Source of the DNA: Atrina japonica
Taxonomy: Eukaryota > Mollusca > Bivalvia > Pterioida > Pinnidae
Assembly: GCA_030159075.1 (NCBI GenBank)
Contig: BROG01000924.1
Span: 62,001 to 126,000 of the forward strand
Reading direction: 5' to 3'
DNA: 64,000 nucleotides
A model generated the notes under the pieces. That model had not been told where the DNA came from. It searched no databases and saw nothing but the letters and a program-made list of their open reading frames with translations. This document shows, piece after piece, positions 1 to 16,910 of this stretch (positions are counted from its first letter, which is position 1; every line of letters begins with the position of its first letter). Both the position numbers and the translations under genes were made by a program.

Positions 1-2039
1 GTAAATAGATCCTTGACAACCAGATTCTATTCTGTTTTGTCCATGTCTTGTACAAGTAGTCTCAGATAGTTTCTGTTTATTTTCTACCTAATTCAGGTTG
101 CTGGATTCGGTGATCACAAGTAAAGTTCAAAGTTCAAATGCAGATTGTATCACCTTTTTTTTACCTGATTCAGAAAAAATCAATGACATTGAAATTGGTT
201 TTGGTTTTGGTCCCTGCTTCTTGTTTTGAACAAGGTTTGAAACAAATTTTGTTACCGTAGGTTTGCATTTTCAAAATGGCTACATCTAAAGTCCGTGCTT
301 TGGAATTTTGGGTTTAGTATAAATTTATGTTTTGTTGAGTTTTACAGTAAAGTGTTACACAGCAATTTATTCACTCATTACAGCATGGTGATGTTTTCAA
401 ATAATTGTCGGCTACATTTCAATAAAGAACAAGAAGAAATCTTTTGGATATGGGAGGGCAACTAAGTACACAGAGGTTGGAAAATATAACAAAAGTTATG
501 TGTATTTCATTGCAACTAGTTTGAAACCATTACTGGCATAAGTGATGAAAGGGACAACTGAAAATAGTCTCAAACCAGTTTGGTGCAATAAATTAAAATA
601 AAAACTATTTACAAACCAGAACCAGTTTGTAGACATTAAATTTGCCCTTAAGAATATTTCCTCTAAAGTCAGTTGTTTGTGAGTCTTTCTTAATATTTTA
701 TTTGTTTATTATAATTATTACATAAGAAATATTTTAGTACTGTGCTCTATAGTCTTAAATTTCTACTTGTGCAAAACATTCTTTGCAATGGTTTGGTAAA
801 GCAAGACGGATTTCAACATTTTTTAATTTTTTAATTGAAAATTGTTTTCCTAGGCTCAAATCTGATACTGTCAGTAGAAGCTATTACTGATATATATTAC
901 ACATTGAGTAAAGTTAATTGGAAAATGTTGGACGTACATCTCAATTTGACATGTCTGGGTGTTCAGGTAGACGGAAATTCATTAATCACACTTCCATTAC
1001 CTGTATATGACAGGTATCAAATTGAATTCCATGTGGAACTTGTATATATTAGGTGAAAGTAGAAATTTGCTGTTGATGGCTGTAATTACATGATTAATTA
1101 CATTAAAGTGCATTTATTAATTACTTTGGAGAATTGCTCTTTTTCCGATTTGGTCTCACCTGCTGACAAGGTATGACATTGGGTCTGTTTGGGATTTGTG
1201 TGTTAGTTACACTAATGTAACATCAAAGCCGAGGATATATGCTGTTCATTTAATTGAATTAAACTTTATGAGGTAATTACTTAAGCCTTACTACAGCAAT
1301 ACAAGCTGTACAGATTGTCTTACCTGGTTTAGTATATTTTCAGCAGAACTACTCAATTATGGTTGCCATAGCAAATTAAATCTAATGTCTGTCTTTGCCT
1401 ACAGCTTAGAATTCCTGTTGTGAAGAAGCTACCTATGTATATAAAGATGTTGACCATCTGTACACCTCACACCCTGTTGTTGAATGTTACAACAAGTTTC
1501 CATTTCATAAGAATAGAATTGACATATCATATAACTATCCAAGATATTTTATCTTTAGTGACCACCAGCAGGTTGAGCAATCATGGTGTCTTGAAAACTG
1601 GACAGACTCATTTTGTATTTATTTGGTATCCCCCTTCCAGACAATACTTGCATCTGCCTAAAAACATAAGATATCTATCATATCCATGGCTGAAAATCTA
1701 GATATTTATATCATAGGCTTTCTGTGATATCATGGGATGGGAAATCTACATGTTTTTTATGCTAATGTACTTTTGTTTCAAAGGATTTCAGTCAGTTCAT
1801 AATCATGTCATTATTGCATGATCATAACAGGTTAAAAATGGTAAAAACAAACGGAAAAGGAAACGGCTAAAATAGTCATATGATATTCGTTTATATAATA
1901 CTATCTTTTTCATTTTTCATTGAGTTAATTTTTTTCATAACACCTTATACATGTTAGTTTACTGAATGCCAATTTATGGATCCAGTATGTTTGATTTAAT
2001 TTGATTTTGAATATTGTTCTATGCCACACAACAATTTTT
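1..2039. other. AT-rich non-coding sequence
   Basis: No exon, RNA gene or repeat recognised. Presumably upstream flank or 5' intron of ZEB. Confidence 0.6.
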
Positions 2040-2245
2040 TTAGCTTTATGGTGGCAGCCAGTTTTTGATGGTGTAGGAGAGAACCTGGTTACATATGTAC
2101 CAGGGAAGAGACCAGCAGCATACTTTCTCACAAAAAAACAGGTTAGGTTCCAGTGGGGCTCGAACCTGTGTGGAGCAGAAGTGAGAGACTTCATGGTTTA
2201 AATCGTGATGCTCTAACCACTTGTCTGCAAAGGCCTTGTGGATCC
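2040..2245 (-). repeat. SINE family 1 copy (minus orientation), 3' truncated
   Basis: On the minus strand it contains GACAAGTGGTTAGAGCATCA (A box), GGTTCGAGCCCCA (B box) and the body CCATCAAAAACTGGCTGCCA shared with the other copies. It lacks the distal part seen at 36871-36910. Confidence 0.8.
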
Positions 2246-3527
2246 AGGTGTAAATTCTTAAAAAATTCACCCTTTTAGAGGATTTTCCTAAAGTGAAACA
2301 AGGGCATCTGTTTGTAATGTTTTTGTCTTTATACTCGGTTAGTTCAAAGGTTACCTGGTAAACATGCATGAAAAAGATAATATCAAACTTTGTGGTTTGT
2401 CATTCTGTTAATAAATGTTGCACCATTTACACGCTCACTAAATTATCATTTTTACCTGTCAACCTTTTTTCTATTCAATAAATAGGAAATTTATGCAGGT
2501 TAAAAACTGTTTCATTTAAAATCACTCAGCAGTTGAACTTGGCTGCTTTTATATGCTGACAATTTAGTCAATTACAGACTGAATAGAAATCAGTTTGCCT
2601 TGTTGTGTAAAAATTGATACAACTAATAAAGGTATGAACATTTCTCTCATAAAAATGCTTTTTTTGTAACTTGAGACCCTGGAAAAAATTTGAACTAGTG
2701 ATTGGATTTAAATATGGAGATAATTAAATTTACTTCAGCAATTAGTACCGGCAGTATTAAACAAAACAGATAACAACATGTTCTGGGTATTTTGTATTTG
2801 TTCATTATGGATATATTTAATGTTATCATTCAATAGAGGTCAAACACAAGATAGAAACATGTCACATATTTTCAATAGACCAAATGTTCAATTTTTCAAC
2901 CAACAAATGTCTCAGTAATTCAGCTGAATATTCAATAATGTAATATAATTGGTCTCGGGTATTAGGGAGTCAATTTGCAGTCTTAAGTTTTTTTTCTGAA
3001 TTTGTTTTATATTTTTCATCACTTAAAATAATTAATTAATTCTCTTTAAAATGGATATAATGAAATATGGCATACACTAAGCTGGGACTGTTTTGTAGCT
3101 TTCTATAATATGTTACTTTTATATATAATCTGGAACTGTTTTGTAACTTTCTATAATACGTTATTTTTATATATACAATGTTATTTTTACACTGTTCTGG
3201 AAATGTTTCATACCTTTCTTTAATATGCTATTGTTTACTGTATTATTTTTCCACTAATCCGGAAATATTTCATAGCTTTCCGTAAAACCTTAAGGATGCA
3301 AAGAATCTGGATCTTATGTATTTGAATGAATATCTACACAACCTGTGCAGGGGAGGAGACACATTTTAGTGTTGAGAAGAAGAGTACAATTACCAAAATA
3401 AACCAAAAGAAAAGAAAAGAGAGAAACATCCCCATCAAAAGAAAAAAAAAACAATTTAGACCTGCACATATTCAGAAAATAATAAAATAAAAAGAACCAA
3501 ACAAAACAGGATCTGAAGAGAAACAGC

Positions 3528-3590
3528 CCCCCCCCCCCAATAATAATAATAATAATAATAAAATAAATAAAAATAAAAGGGAACAACAAA
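3528..3590 (+). repeat. Poly-C run followed by (AAT)n
   Basis: About ten C then AATAATAATAATAATAAT and A-rich sequence. Confidence 0.9.
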
Positions 3591-4571
3591 TAAATCATTT
3601 AGACATGCATTTGGGTAATGATAACATAAAATAGAAATATAGAAGGACAATGACCTATAAACTAGGTACTGTGTAGTATTTGACTGGCACTATGTCATAT
3701 GACATGTAAATTTTGCTGCTTTGATACTTCTTGGTCTCCTGATCATTGGTACATATCATATCATTGGTGGATAAAATAGTTCTTTTGTCTGTCCTTCCAT
3801 GTAACAGAATTCTGATTAAGTTCTTTAGCTGTAAAGAGGATGAAGGCTATTACTTTCCCCCAGAATACCTTCCACATCAAATAAAAGATTGATATAAAGA
3901 ATTTTGAATTATACCAATGTTTGCCCAAAAGATGAAATATCTTCGAATTATTGGACATTTGGAAACATAAAGGTGGAAATTCTATGCTTGATCATGTTTT
4001 GGGAGATGTGACTTAATTTCAGATGATGGCTTAAGTCAACAGTTTCAAATCAGTTGACAAAGATGATGGTAGCTCTTGTTTGTTGATCAGTGCTGTTGTT
4101 TGATTAAACTTCCACTGTGGTACACATTAAAGGACAGAGCAGGTAATGCTTAAGTGGTGTTACATGTCTTCCTAGGTTTTATTATAGTACTGTTGTTACT
4201 AACATTGAACATGGAGAAGGCTGCAACAAATCATTGTTATCTTGTATGATAAAAAATGTCTCCCCCCTCCCATACAAACACACACGCACAGATTCAACAA
4301 GATTTTTAAATGTTGTTTATGATTTTATGTTGTCATTTCATATTTGATGTCACATAAACACAAACAATAGTCCTGAGTTTTAACCATGATCAAAGATCTC
4401 TTTATCCCGTGTTTATTCAATATTATGATTATTATCATTATTAATCATCATTATTGCTTTGTTATCTTGCCTGGAAGTAAAAAAAAAAGTTTTTTAAAGA
4501 AAAGCAAAGAGGAACCTGCTTCAGAAATGCCATTCAGAGGACAATTAAGAAAAATTACCTAGAATTTACTG

Positions 4572-4591
4572 GTATATATATATATATATAT
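4572..4591 (+). repeat. Short (TA)n
   Basis: About ten TA dinucleotides. Confidence 0.9.
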
Positions 4592-5787
4592 CTAGAAAAA
4601 AGGGGGATAAATAGCTAATATGAATGTTAAACTTGGGTGGTGATATATGCTTAATTAAACATATCTGTTAAATAGAAGGAACAGTGATTCAAAATAATTT
4701 ATGATAATAAGATTTAGTATAAATCTGGATGTCATGGCTACATTATTGAGGTAATTTGATAAATTAAGAATTTTACCTAAAATTGATTTTTGGTTTATTG
4801 TTTTGTGATTGATATATAAATCTTGGTCTCTGACTTAATTGTAATTCACCAAATATTGAACTCCTGTTATTTTACATTTTTGAAAATTTAATGGTGTTTT
4901 GCATTCATTGTGACTTTTCTGTTTATAGGATGTTTTCAAGTACATTTCCATAGGAGTGTACATTTTTGTGTGACAATGTGATTCAGTAATGGATTCAACA
5001 AACTCTTTCATCAGGGAAAACATAATTTTTTATTGTTGACTCGAGTAAGAATTTTGTATATTTGACTTTAATTACTCAGACATACAAGATCAGATCTTAC
5101 AAAGAATTAAATGAAAAAGTTGCTCGTTCATTATCTTTTCCTTACAAAGACAGATGGTTGGTATAGTCATTATTATTCATATTGACTTTGGCTGTGATGC
5201 CACACTATCTTGTCTCCAGTGGGTTCAAATACTATTGAAAATTTTGTGCAACGAATTATTGGAAAATCAAAACCAACCGTGTGTCTGGTAATTGATCTTC
5301 ACTGCAATGGAATATTTGTCAATACCTTTAAATAGAGTGAGGAAATGATTATGTGACCTAGGGTACCAAAACCTTCATTGTTAACTGCCTGGTAGAAATT
5401 TGGTGACTCAACTTTGGTTAATATCAGACCAGAGTTGCTAAGCAAAAGAAGTGAGAATTTGTAAGGAATTTGTCAATTTCTCCCCTGTTATGCTTCATCA
5501 TTTTCATTAGAGGGATCCTTCAAATTATTGAAAAAGTACTGGAAACACCAGTGCTTTATATACAAATCCATTGTGAGAAAATTTCCTAATTTTTTTGTTT
5601 TTTAAAATTGTTGTGACACTGATAGCCTTAAGTAATTTGGTTTTATTTCATTGATGTAAAGGCTATAAAACCAAGAATTTACCTGTTAACTTAAAAAATA
5701 TTTTCTTTGTGTTTTCACATATGTTAAATGTTCTGGTAATTTATGTTTGATTTCCTAATGGTTTGATACTTTTTATTTATCTGTAAT

Positions 5788-5898
5788 TATTTAGTGAGGT
5801 GGTCTCTAAAGTGAGGTTCTCTACTGATAAGATATTAAAGAAGGGAATGGAAATTCATGGTCTTAATTGTGAGGTGGTCTTTAGGCAAGGTTCCACTG
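5788..5898. mobile_element. Truncated copy of the 178-bp pogo-like MITE
   Basis: Aligned in reverse orientation to 57219-57396, it shares GTGAGGTGGTCTC, GGAAATTCATGGTCTTAATT and the terminal CAAGGTTCCACTG followed by TA. The other terminus is missing and one internal block is deleted. Confidence 0.75.
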
Positions 5899-6303
5899 TA
5901 TGTATATCCTGTCCAACTTCAAGTATAGGATATTTTCTAAGGTTAAGATGACAAATTTAATGCTTTAATTCTACATATTCTTGTGCTTTTACTGTGAAAA
6001 AATATTGAACTATTTATTGACACTACAAGATCATCATGTTTACAAATTTATTCAAAGATTTGTAAGTTTTTGTTAAGGAAGATTAATTTTGTGTTGTGTT
6101 TAGGATTAGGTACTTCCTGTTGCCCTCAGAGTTGAATTATCACTTTTACACACAAGGATGTGTCAAATGTTACACCAGTAAATTTGTTAGATGTATCTGT
6201 AGGTAAATGTGATAGTTCTACTACAAACATGACTAATACTTTTCTCTTTCTTAACTGTTTATAGTGTAATTAGAGGCGTGGATCATTTTCTAATTTGTAT
6301 CAA

Positions 6304-8345
6304 CCTACACATACAAAACACATGTATACACACTATGTCACAATATAAAGCACATACACACCATGGCACAGACATAAAAACATGTACCATGACACACATC
6401 ATTACTTAATTAACACATACACACAACATGTCACACATCATTACTTACACTAAGTGTTTTACACATACACACCACATGTCACACAACATTACTTACACTA
6501 AGTGTTTTACACATACACACAAAATGTCACACATCATTACTTACACTAAGTGTTTTACACATGCACACCACATGTCACACATCATTACTTACAGTAACAG
6601 TGTACTACATGTACACATCATGACAGACACATCATTACTTACAATAACAGTGTACTACATGTACACATCATGACAGACACATCATTACTTACAATAACAG
6701 TGTACTACATGTACACATCATGACACACACTTCATTACTTACAATAACAGTGTACTACATGTACACATCATGACACACACTTCATTACTTACTTGGACAG
6801 TTTCCTACACATACACATCACATGCCACACATCATTACTTACACTAGCAGTATCCTACACATACACATCACATGCCACACTTCATTACTTACTTGAACAG
6901 TTTCCTACACATACACACCACATGCCACACATCATTACTTACTTTAACAGTTTCCTTCACATACACACCACATGCCACACTTCATTACTTACTTGAACAG
7001 TTTCCTACACATACACATCACATGCCACACATCATTACTTACACTAGCAGTATCCTACACATACACATCACATGCCACACATCATTACTTACACTAGCAG
7101 TATCCTACACATACACACCACATGCCACACTTCATTACTTACTTGAACAGTTTCCTACACATACACACCACATGCCACACATCATTACTTACTTTAACAG
7201 TTTCCTTCACATACACACCACATGCCACACTTCATTACTTACACTAGCAGTATCCTACACATACACATCACATGCCACACATCATTACTTACACTAGCAG
7301 TATCCTACACATACACATCACATGCCACACATCATTACTTACACTAGCAGTATCCTACACATACACATCACATGCCACACATCATTACTTACATTAACAA
7401 TTTCCTTCACATACACACCACATGCCACACTTCATTACTTACTTGAACAGTTTCCTACACATACACATCACATGCCACACATCATTACTTATTTTAACAG
7501 TGTCCAACACATACACATCACATGCCACACATCATTACTTACACTAGCAGTATCCTACACATACACACCACATGCCACACATCATTACTTACACTAGCAG
7601 TATCCTACACATACACATCACATGCCACACATCATTACTTACACTAGCAGTATCCTACACATACACATCACATGCCACACATCATTACTTACACTAGCAG
7701 TATCCTACACATACACATCACATGCCACACATCATTACTTACACTAGCAGTATCCTACACATACACATCACATGCTACACATCATTACTTACACTAGCAG
7801 TATCCTACACATACACATCACATGCCACACATCATTACTTACACTAGCAGTATCCTACACGTACACATCACATGCCACACATCATTACTTACACTAGCAG
7901 TATCCTACACATACACATCACATGCCACACATCATTACTTACATTAACAGTGTCCAACACATACACACCACATGCCACACATCATTACTTACATTAGCAG
8001 TGTCCAACACATACACACCACATGTCACACACCATTACTTACATTAACAGTGTCCAACACATACACACCACATGTCACACACCATTACTTACATTAACAG
8101 TGTCCAACACATACACACCACATGTCACACGTCATTACTTACTTAAACAGTGTCCAACACATACACACCATGTCATATCATTACTTATATTAACCCTTTC
8201 AACTCTAAATTTCTAGATAGTATGCTCTTTTCTGTTTTTTAGATTGGTCCATTGTGGTCTGTAGGGTTGAAAGGGTTAACAGTGTCCTACACATACATAC
8301 CATGGCACACACATCATTACTTACATTAACTGTGTCCTACACACA
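6304..8345 (+). repeat. 50-bp minisatellite
   Basis: About 35-40 head-to-tail units of 50 bp, each with CATGCCACACATCATTACTT and a CACATACACATCA block. Subtypes differ in the middle: ACACTAGCAGTATCC, ACTTGAACAGTTTCC, ACATTAACAGTGTCC. The edges are diverged. Reading frames in it are by-products of the repeat. Confidence 0.96.
8194..8275. mobile_element. 82-bp piggyBac-like MITE inserted in a minisatellite
   Basis: It starts CCCTTTCAACTCTA and ends with the inverted copy TAGGGTTGAAAGGG, one mismatch in 14. TTAA flanks it at 8190-8193 and 8276-8279. Neighbouring units of the host array read ACATTAACAGTGTCC at this point, so the empty site with a single TTAA is visible next door. The terminal CCCT and TTAA duplication suit the piggyBac superfamily. 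Confidence 0.85.
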
Positions 8346-8768
8346 TATAGTGACTTAAACATGACTTAATGACCTTCTACATGTAAAACACCTCTTTTCT
8401 TATAAAGTCCACAAATTCAGTAGTTTTGATTATTACCGGTATTAAATTTATAGGAACAAATATTTGTTATGAAATTTATGTGTTCTCCTAGCATTCAAGT
8501 AATTTTGTTTCCATTCCCAGCATTTAAATTCTAGTGAAACAGTTTTAAATATATGTCTTCCGAAAAAAAAAGAAAATCCCAGTATTCACAAGAGACTATT
8601 TTATTTCATTTTAGAATACATATATTGGCCTTTATGTATGCCAAATACAACTTCACTGATGTAAACAGACATTTCTTTTGGATGTTGTTTCTTTTTCTAA
8701 AAGATAAATTATCCAATTGAAAGTATGAAAAAAATTCCCTTTGAACTTAACATTATGGCAAATGATTT

Positions 8769-8920
8769 GCAGAATGTCATACCCATTGGTAGAAGCTGTA
8801 AATCTGTGATGTACAGAATGTCATACCCATTGGTAGAAGCTGTAAGTCTATAGTATACAGAATGTCATACCCATTGGTAGAAGCTTTTAGTCTATGGTGT
8901 ACAGAATGTCATACCCATTG
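8769..8920 (+). repeat. 44-bp tandem repeat, 3.4 copies
   Basis: CAGAATGTCATACCCATTGG recurs at 8770, 8814, 8858 and 8902, an exact 44-bp spacing. Confidence 0.93.
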
Positions 8921-11065
8921 TATTTACATGTACACATGCTTGTACATGTAGCGATCCTCAACCTCTCAAATATTTCACTTTTTTTACTTTCTTACATATT
9001 AATTGATTACACAATTAACTATGATACCGTGTTTTGCTTTTAATTCCTCTTAATTTAAATGATGATACAAATTTTCGTTCACTTTTCAAAAATTTTCATA
9101 ATTTAGCACATAATTTCACATCAAATGAATAACAATTATTTTTAGTATTTTTATTTTATGTGTATTCTTGGTATTGTTAACATTTACTTTTTATAAATTT
9201 ACGAGTCAAAAAATCAGTTAAAGTCATTAAAATAACACATTCCTGTCATCATAAGTATTTAGTTGTGAGGACAAGAACTAAATTAGAAAAATTATTAAGG
9301 TATACATTTTTATAAATGTATTACATTTAAATCTGTATACATGTGTTCAACAGTTACACATATGCTGTATTATATGGGTGACACCCTGGTGTGATCAACT
9401 ATGCTATATTTTACAGGATACTGAAGGTTTATAGGATATGCCTGATGTTCAGATTAAAATGTATAGTTCTCAAAATAAATCATCACACCTAGTTGTAGTA
9501 TAGGAAATAAAAACAGACATAAGCCTGACTGGACAATGTTTGCACTTAGGCTGAAAGATTTCCCCATCTACTTGTCATGACTGGATTAGGGCTTTTCCTT
9601 CTTACCTGGGTCTTGCACATGTATACCCAGCAGGTGGGGCACTGATATAAATAAAGAAGGATGCAATGATTGAATTCAGATGTGTTTATACCTGGAAGAA
9701 AGTTACACTCACAAAAATAATAATCTGATCTGATACTAGTACAATATTTCATAGAAGATATTCCACAGTAGTAGTGTACAGTGATCAAATGAGTCCAGTA
9801 TGGTGGTTCAGAATGCATGTTTTGTGGTGCCAGCAGCTGTCATTCCAGAGTGGTACCACTTCCAGTCAAAATGTAGGTAGCATTATTTCTCTCTCTCTCT
9901 CTCTCTCTTTAAAGGTAAAAAAATGTATGCTAGAAATTGCTTTAAAGAATCCTTCAACTGGATTTATGACTGACTCCTTGAATCTTCATACATATTGAAG
10001 AGAGTTGACCCCCAGCTCACATACTGTAGGTAAACTGTTAACATAATTATAAGGTCACCATTTCAAGTGTCATTTGTATACAGACAAATTATTAAACTGT
10101 ATTAAAAAGTTAAGTGTGCCAAATAAAGTAAAAGATGAGGCAGGTTAGTTTTGTGTCATAAGAAATCATCTGGGGTCACTTGTTAAGTAAGGTTGTAGTT
10201 TTTTTAGCAGAGATTGAGCACTTCACAATGTATAAAAATGACTGAACAGAACTGCACATAACTCCTGTCACATAATTGTGTTAAAGGAAATGTTTGAAGC
10301 AGTGTGTCAGCACATCAGAGGTGCATTATAGAAACATGTACTTTGTTCACCTTTCCCTGTTTACAGAATGATGATGCTGTATTAAACATATCCACAACTG
10401 AAATATCATTTTACTGTGTTGTCAAGGATACGGAATGAAAATGTCCTATGTGAGTGACTGTAGGTGTATATATACATCCATGATACATTGTTGACACACA
10501 TTATACATTTCTGTTTTCAAGTATTTTAAATGTGATTGAGGCACGGCAAGGGCATGAAAGAAATAAGAAATGAATTGACATAAGTTTGTAGTTTGGTAAA
10601 CTCGGGCTATGTTTTAACAGTTTGAAGAAACTGTATACTTTTGTAAATTTTCCTATTACAAGTCATATTAACAAAATGTTACAGATTTTGATATAGGTAA
10701 TTGTAGTAAGCAAGAAAGATCTAACCAGTTTAAAGATTCAAACATATGTTTATACAGTAGAGTCCACGTCAGCTTGAGTGTAAGGCTTTTTAATGTTGAC
10801 AGAAAAGTTATGGAATAGTGGCAGAATACTGTAAAGAACTTAAATTTCCACTCAGAAATTGTATTGTGTTTAAAGCATTTTATATTAAAGATTTGAGTAT
10901 AATTTCCTTTCATTTGAAGTTATGTTTTCAAAGTAAAACTAGAACATGGCTCTATTAGTAATTTAATCACCACTATTTTACCTCATTTGACTTAATTGTA
11001 TAAAAACTGAAGTTTTTCATGTAAAGACATCTTGTCTTTTTGTCATGACAGGCTAAGCAATTCCC
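8921..11065. other. AT-rich non-coding sequence
   Basis: Holds a short (CT)n at about 9889-9909. No exon recognised. Confidence 0.6.
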
Positions 11066-12060
11066 AATGTAAAAATGCACAGGTTTGTCATGTACCAAAT
11101 GTGAAAATGCCCAGGTTTGTCATGTACCAAATGTGAAAATGCCCAGATTTGTCATGTACCAAATGTGAAAATGCCCAGGCTTGTCATGTACCAAATGTGA
11201 AAATGCCCAGGTTTGTCATGTACCAAATGTGAAAATGCCCAGGTTTGTCATGTACCAAATGTGAAAATGCCAGTTTATTATGTACCCAATGTAAAAGTTC
11301 CCAGGTTTGTCATGTACCAAATGTGAAAATGCCCAGGTTTGTCATGTACCCAATGTAAAAGTTCCCAGGTTTGTCATGTACCCAATGTAAAAGTTCCCAG
11401 GTTTGTCATGTACCCAATGTAAAAGTTCCAAGGTTTGTCATGTACCTAATGTAAAAATGAGTAGGTTTGTCATGTACCCAATGTAAAAATGCCAAGGTTT
11501 GTCATGTACCAAATGTGAAAATGCCCAGGTTTGTCATGTACCCAATGTAAAAGTTCCCAGGTTTGTCATGTACCCAATGTAAAAGTTCCCAGGTTTGTCA
11601 TGTACCCAATGTAAAAGTTCCCAGGTTTGTCATGTACCTAATGTAAAAATGAGTAGGTTTGTCATGTACCAAATGTGAAAATGCCCAGGTTTGTCATGTA
11701 CCCAATGTAAAAATGCCAAGGTTTGTCATGTACCATTGTAAAATGCCCAGGTTTGTCATGTACCCAATGTAAAAATGAGTAGGTTTGTCATGTACCCAAT
11801 GTAAAAATGCCAAGGTTTGTCATGTACCATTGTAAAATGCCCAGGTTTGTCATGTACCCAATGTAAAAATGCCAAGGTTTGTCATGTACCCAATGTAAAA
11901 ATTCCCACGTTTGTCATGTACCAATGTAAAAATTCCCACGTTTGTCATGTACCCAATGTAAAAATTCCCACGTTTGTCATGTACTCAATGTAAATTGCCC
12001 AGGTTTGTCATGTACTTAATGTAAAAATGCCCAGTATTGTCATGTACCCAAATGTAAAAA
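11066..12060 (+). repeat. 32-bp minisatellite with mixed subtypes
   Basis: About 31 units around the core AGGTTTGTCATGTACC. Three main subtypes alternate in blocks: AAATGTGAAAATGCCC, CAATGTAAAAGTTCCC and CAATGTAAAAATGAGT. Runs of the same subtype order recur (around 11330-11470 and 11520-11660), suggesting duplication of multi-unit blocks. Confidence 0.95.
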
Positions 12061-15914
<3,854 letters not shown>

Positions 15915-16846
15915 TGGGTACAATGTACAGCTATTACCTCTACTCTCTACCTGGTTTCTATCTCCACACACACAAAAACACATGCTGACACTAGTGAGAT
16001 ATATCTTTGACACTGCATGATTAGCGGGGACATGCTGAGTCCAACTTTCACAAGGGAGGTTTTGGTCACTGCTGCAATATAAGCCTTTGATTTACTCTAA
16101 CTAGTAAGAGCAAGCACCTGCTGTTTTCTATACTTGTCAAGGAATGTATTATCAGCATCAGCAGCCAAACTTGAGTGGTTATCTGTAAACAGTAGAAATA
16201 CTCATTAAACTTTTCAGTGGCCTAGAACACAGCAGTCAGATTTATATGTCTCTGTAGTCACTCAGCCACTGAAAAATGTTTCACAGGTTGTGGAAGAACA
16301 GTAGACAAAGAGTATACATATATACCTTTCTTTTTAGATATTTGGTGTCAGTGGATTTCAATGTGACATTGAAATGAGGTAGGAATTAAAGATTGAGAGT
16401 TTGGGGTTGAGAAAACCTTGTGTGAATGGAGGGTAGTATGATTGTCAACCTTTGATGGTTAAAAGTGGTAAAAAATTAGAGAAGACTGGCTTATTTGAGT
16501 GATAAGAGGTTGAATGAGAAGTTGTGAATGTAGTATTGAAGTAGATTTTAGTATATAGATGCCTTGTGTTGGAGACACACTTTTGGTGAAATTTAAAAGT
16601 CTGGCACTGACTCTACATCAATCCTCCTCCCAAATGCATAGAATTTTATTTAGATAGTTATTTTGCCTCCTCTTTCGTGAAGAAATGGGAAGGCTTCTGC
16701 AAAAAGGTTCAATTTAATGTTTCAATAATAAGTAATGAAATATTATAGGTTACTCTTACAAAGTGGCTTACAAGTATTTATTAGGCACTAATCTGCTATT
16801 CCTGAAAATTCTTTATTTTCAGTAAGAAAATCGGCAGTTTATATAT

Positions 16847-16851
<5 letters not shown>

Positions 16852-16907
<56 letters not shown>
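16852..16907 (+). repeat. (GA)n microsatellite
   Basis: About 28 uninterrupted GA dinucleotides. Confidence 0.98.

Positions 16908-16910
<3 letters not shown>

Larger units (their letters stand above)
2246..5787. other. AT-rich non-coding sequence
   Basis: Contains the C-run/(AAT)n and (TA)n listed separately and a twice-repeated TTTTGTAGCTTTCTATAAT-type block at about 3090-3270. No gene seen. Confidence 0.6.

Noticed and set aside
6428..8216. His/Thr-rich repeat proteins
   Set aside because: Artefacts of the 50-bp minisatellite; the frame is the same repeat read over and over, with stops wherever units vary.
8190..8279. Telomere-like TTAACCC sequence
   Set aside because: Only one motif at each end in inverted orientation; it is the terminus of a TTAA-flanked MITE.
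11066..12060. CRISPR-like regularly spaced repeats (also the 50-bp and 29-bp arrays)
   Set aside because: Units are head-to-tail without unique spacers, there are no cas genes, and the DNA is animal.
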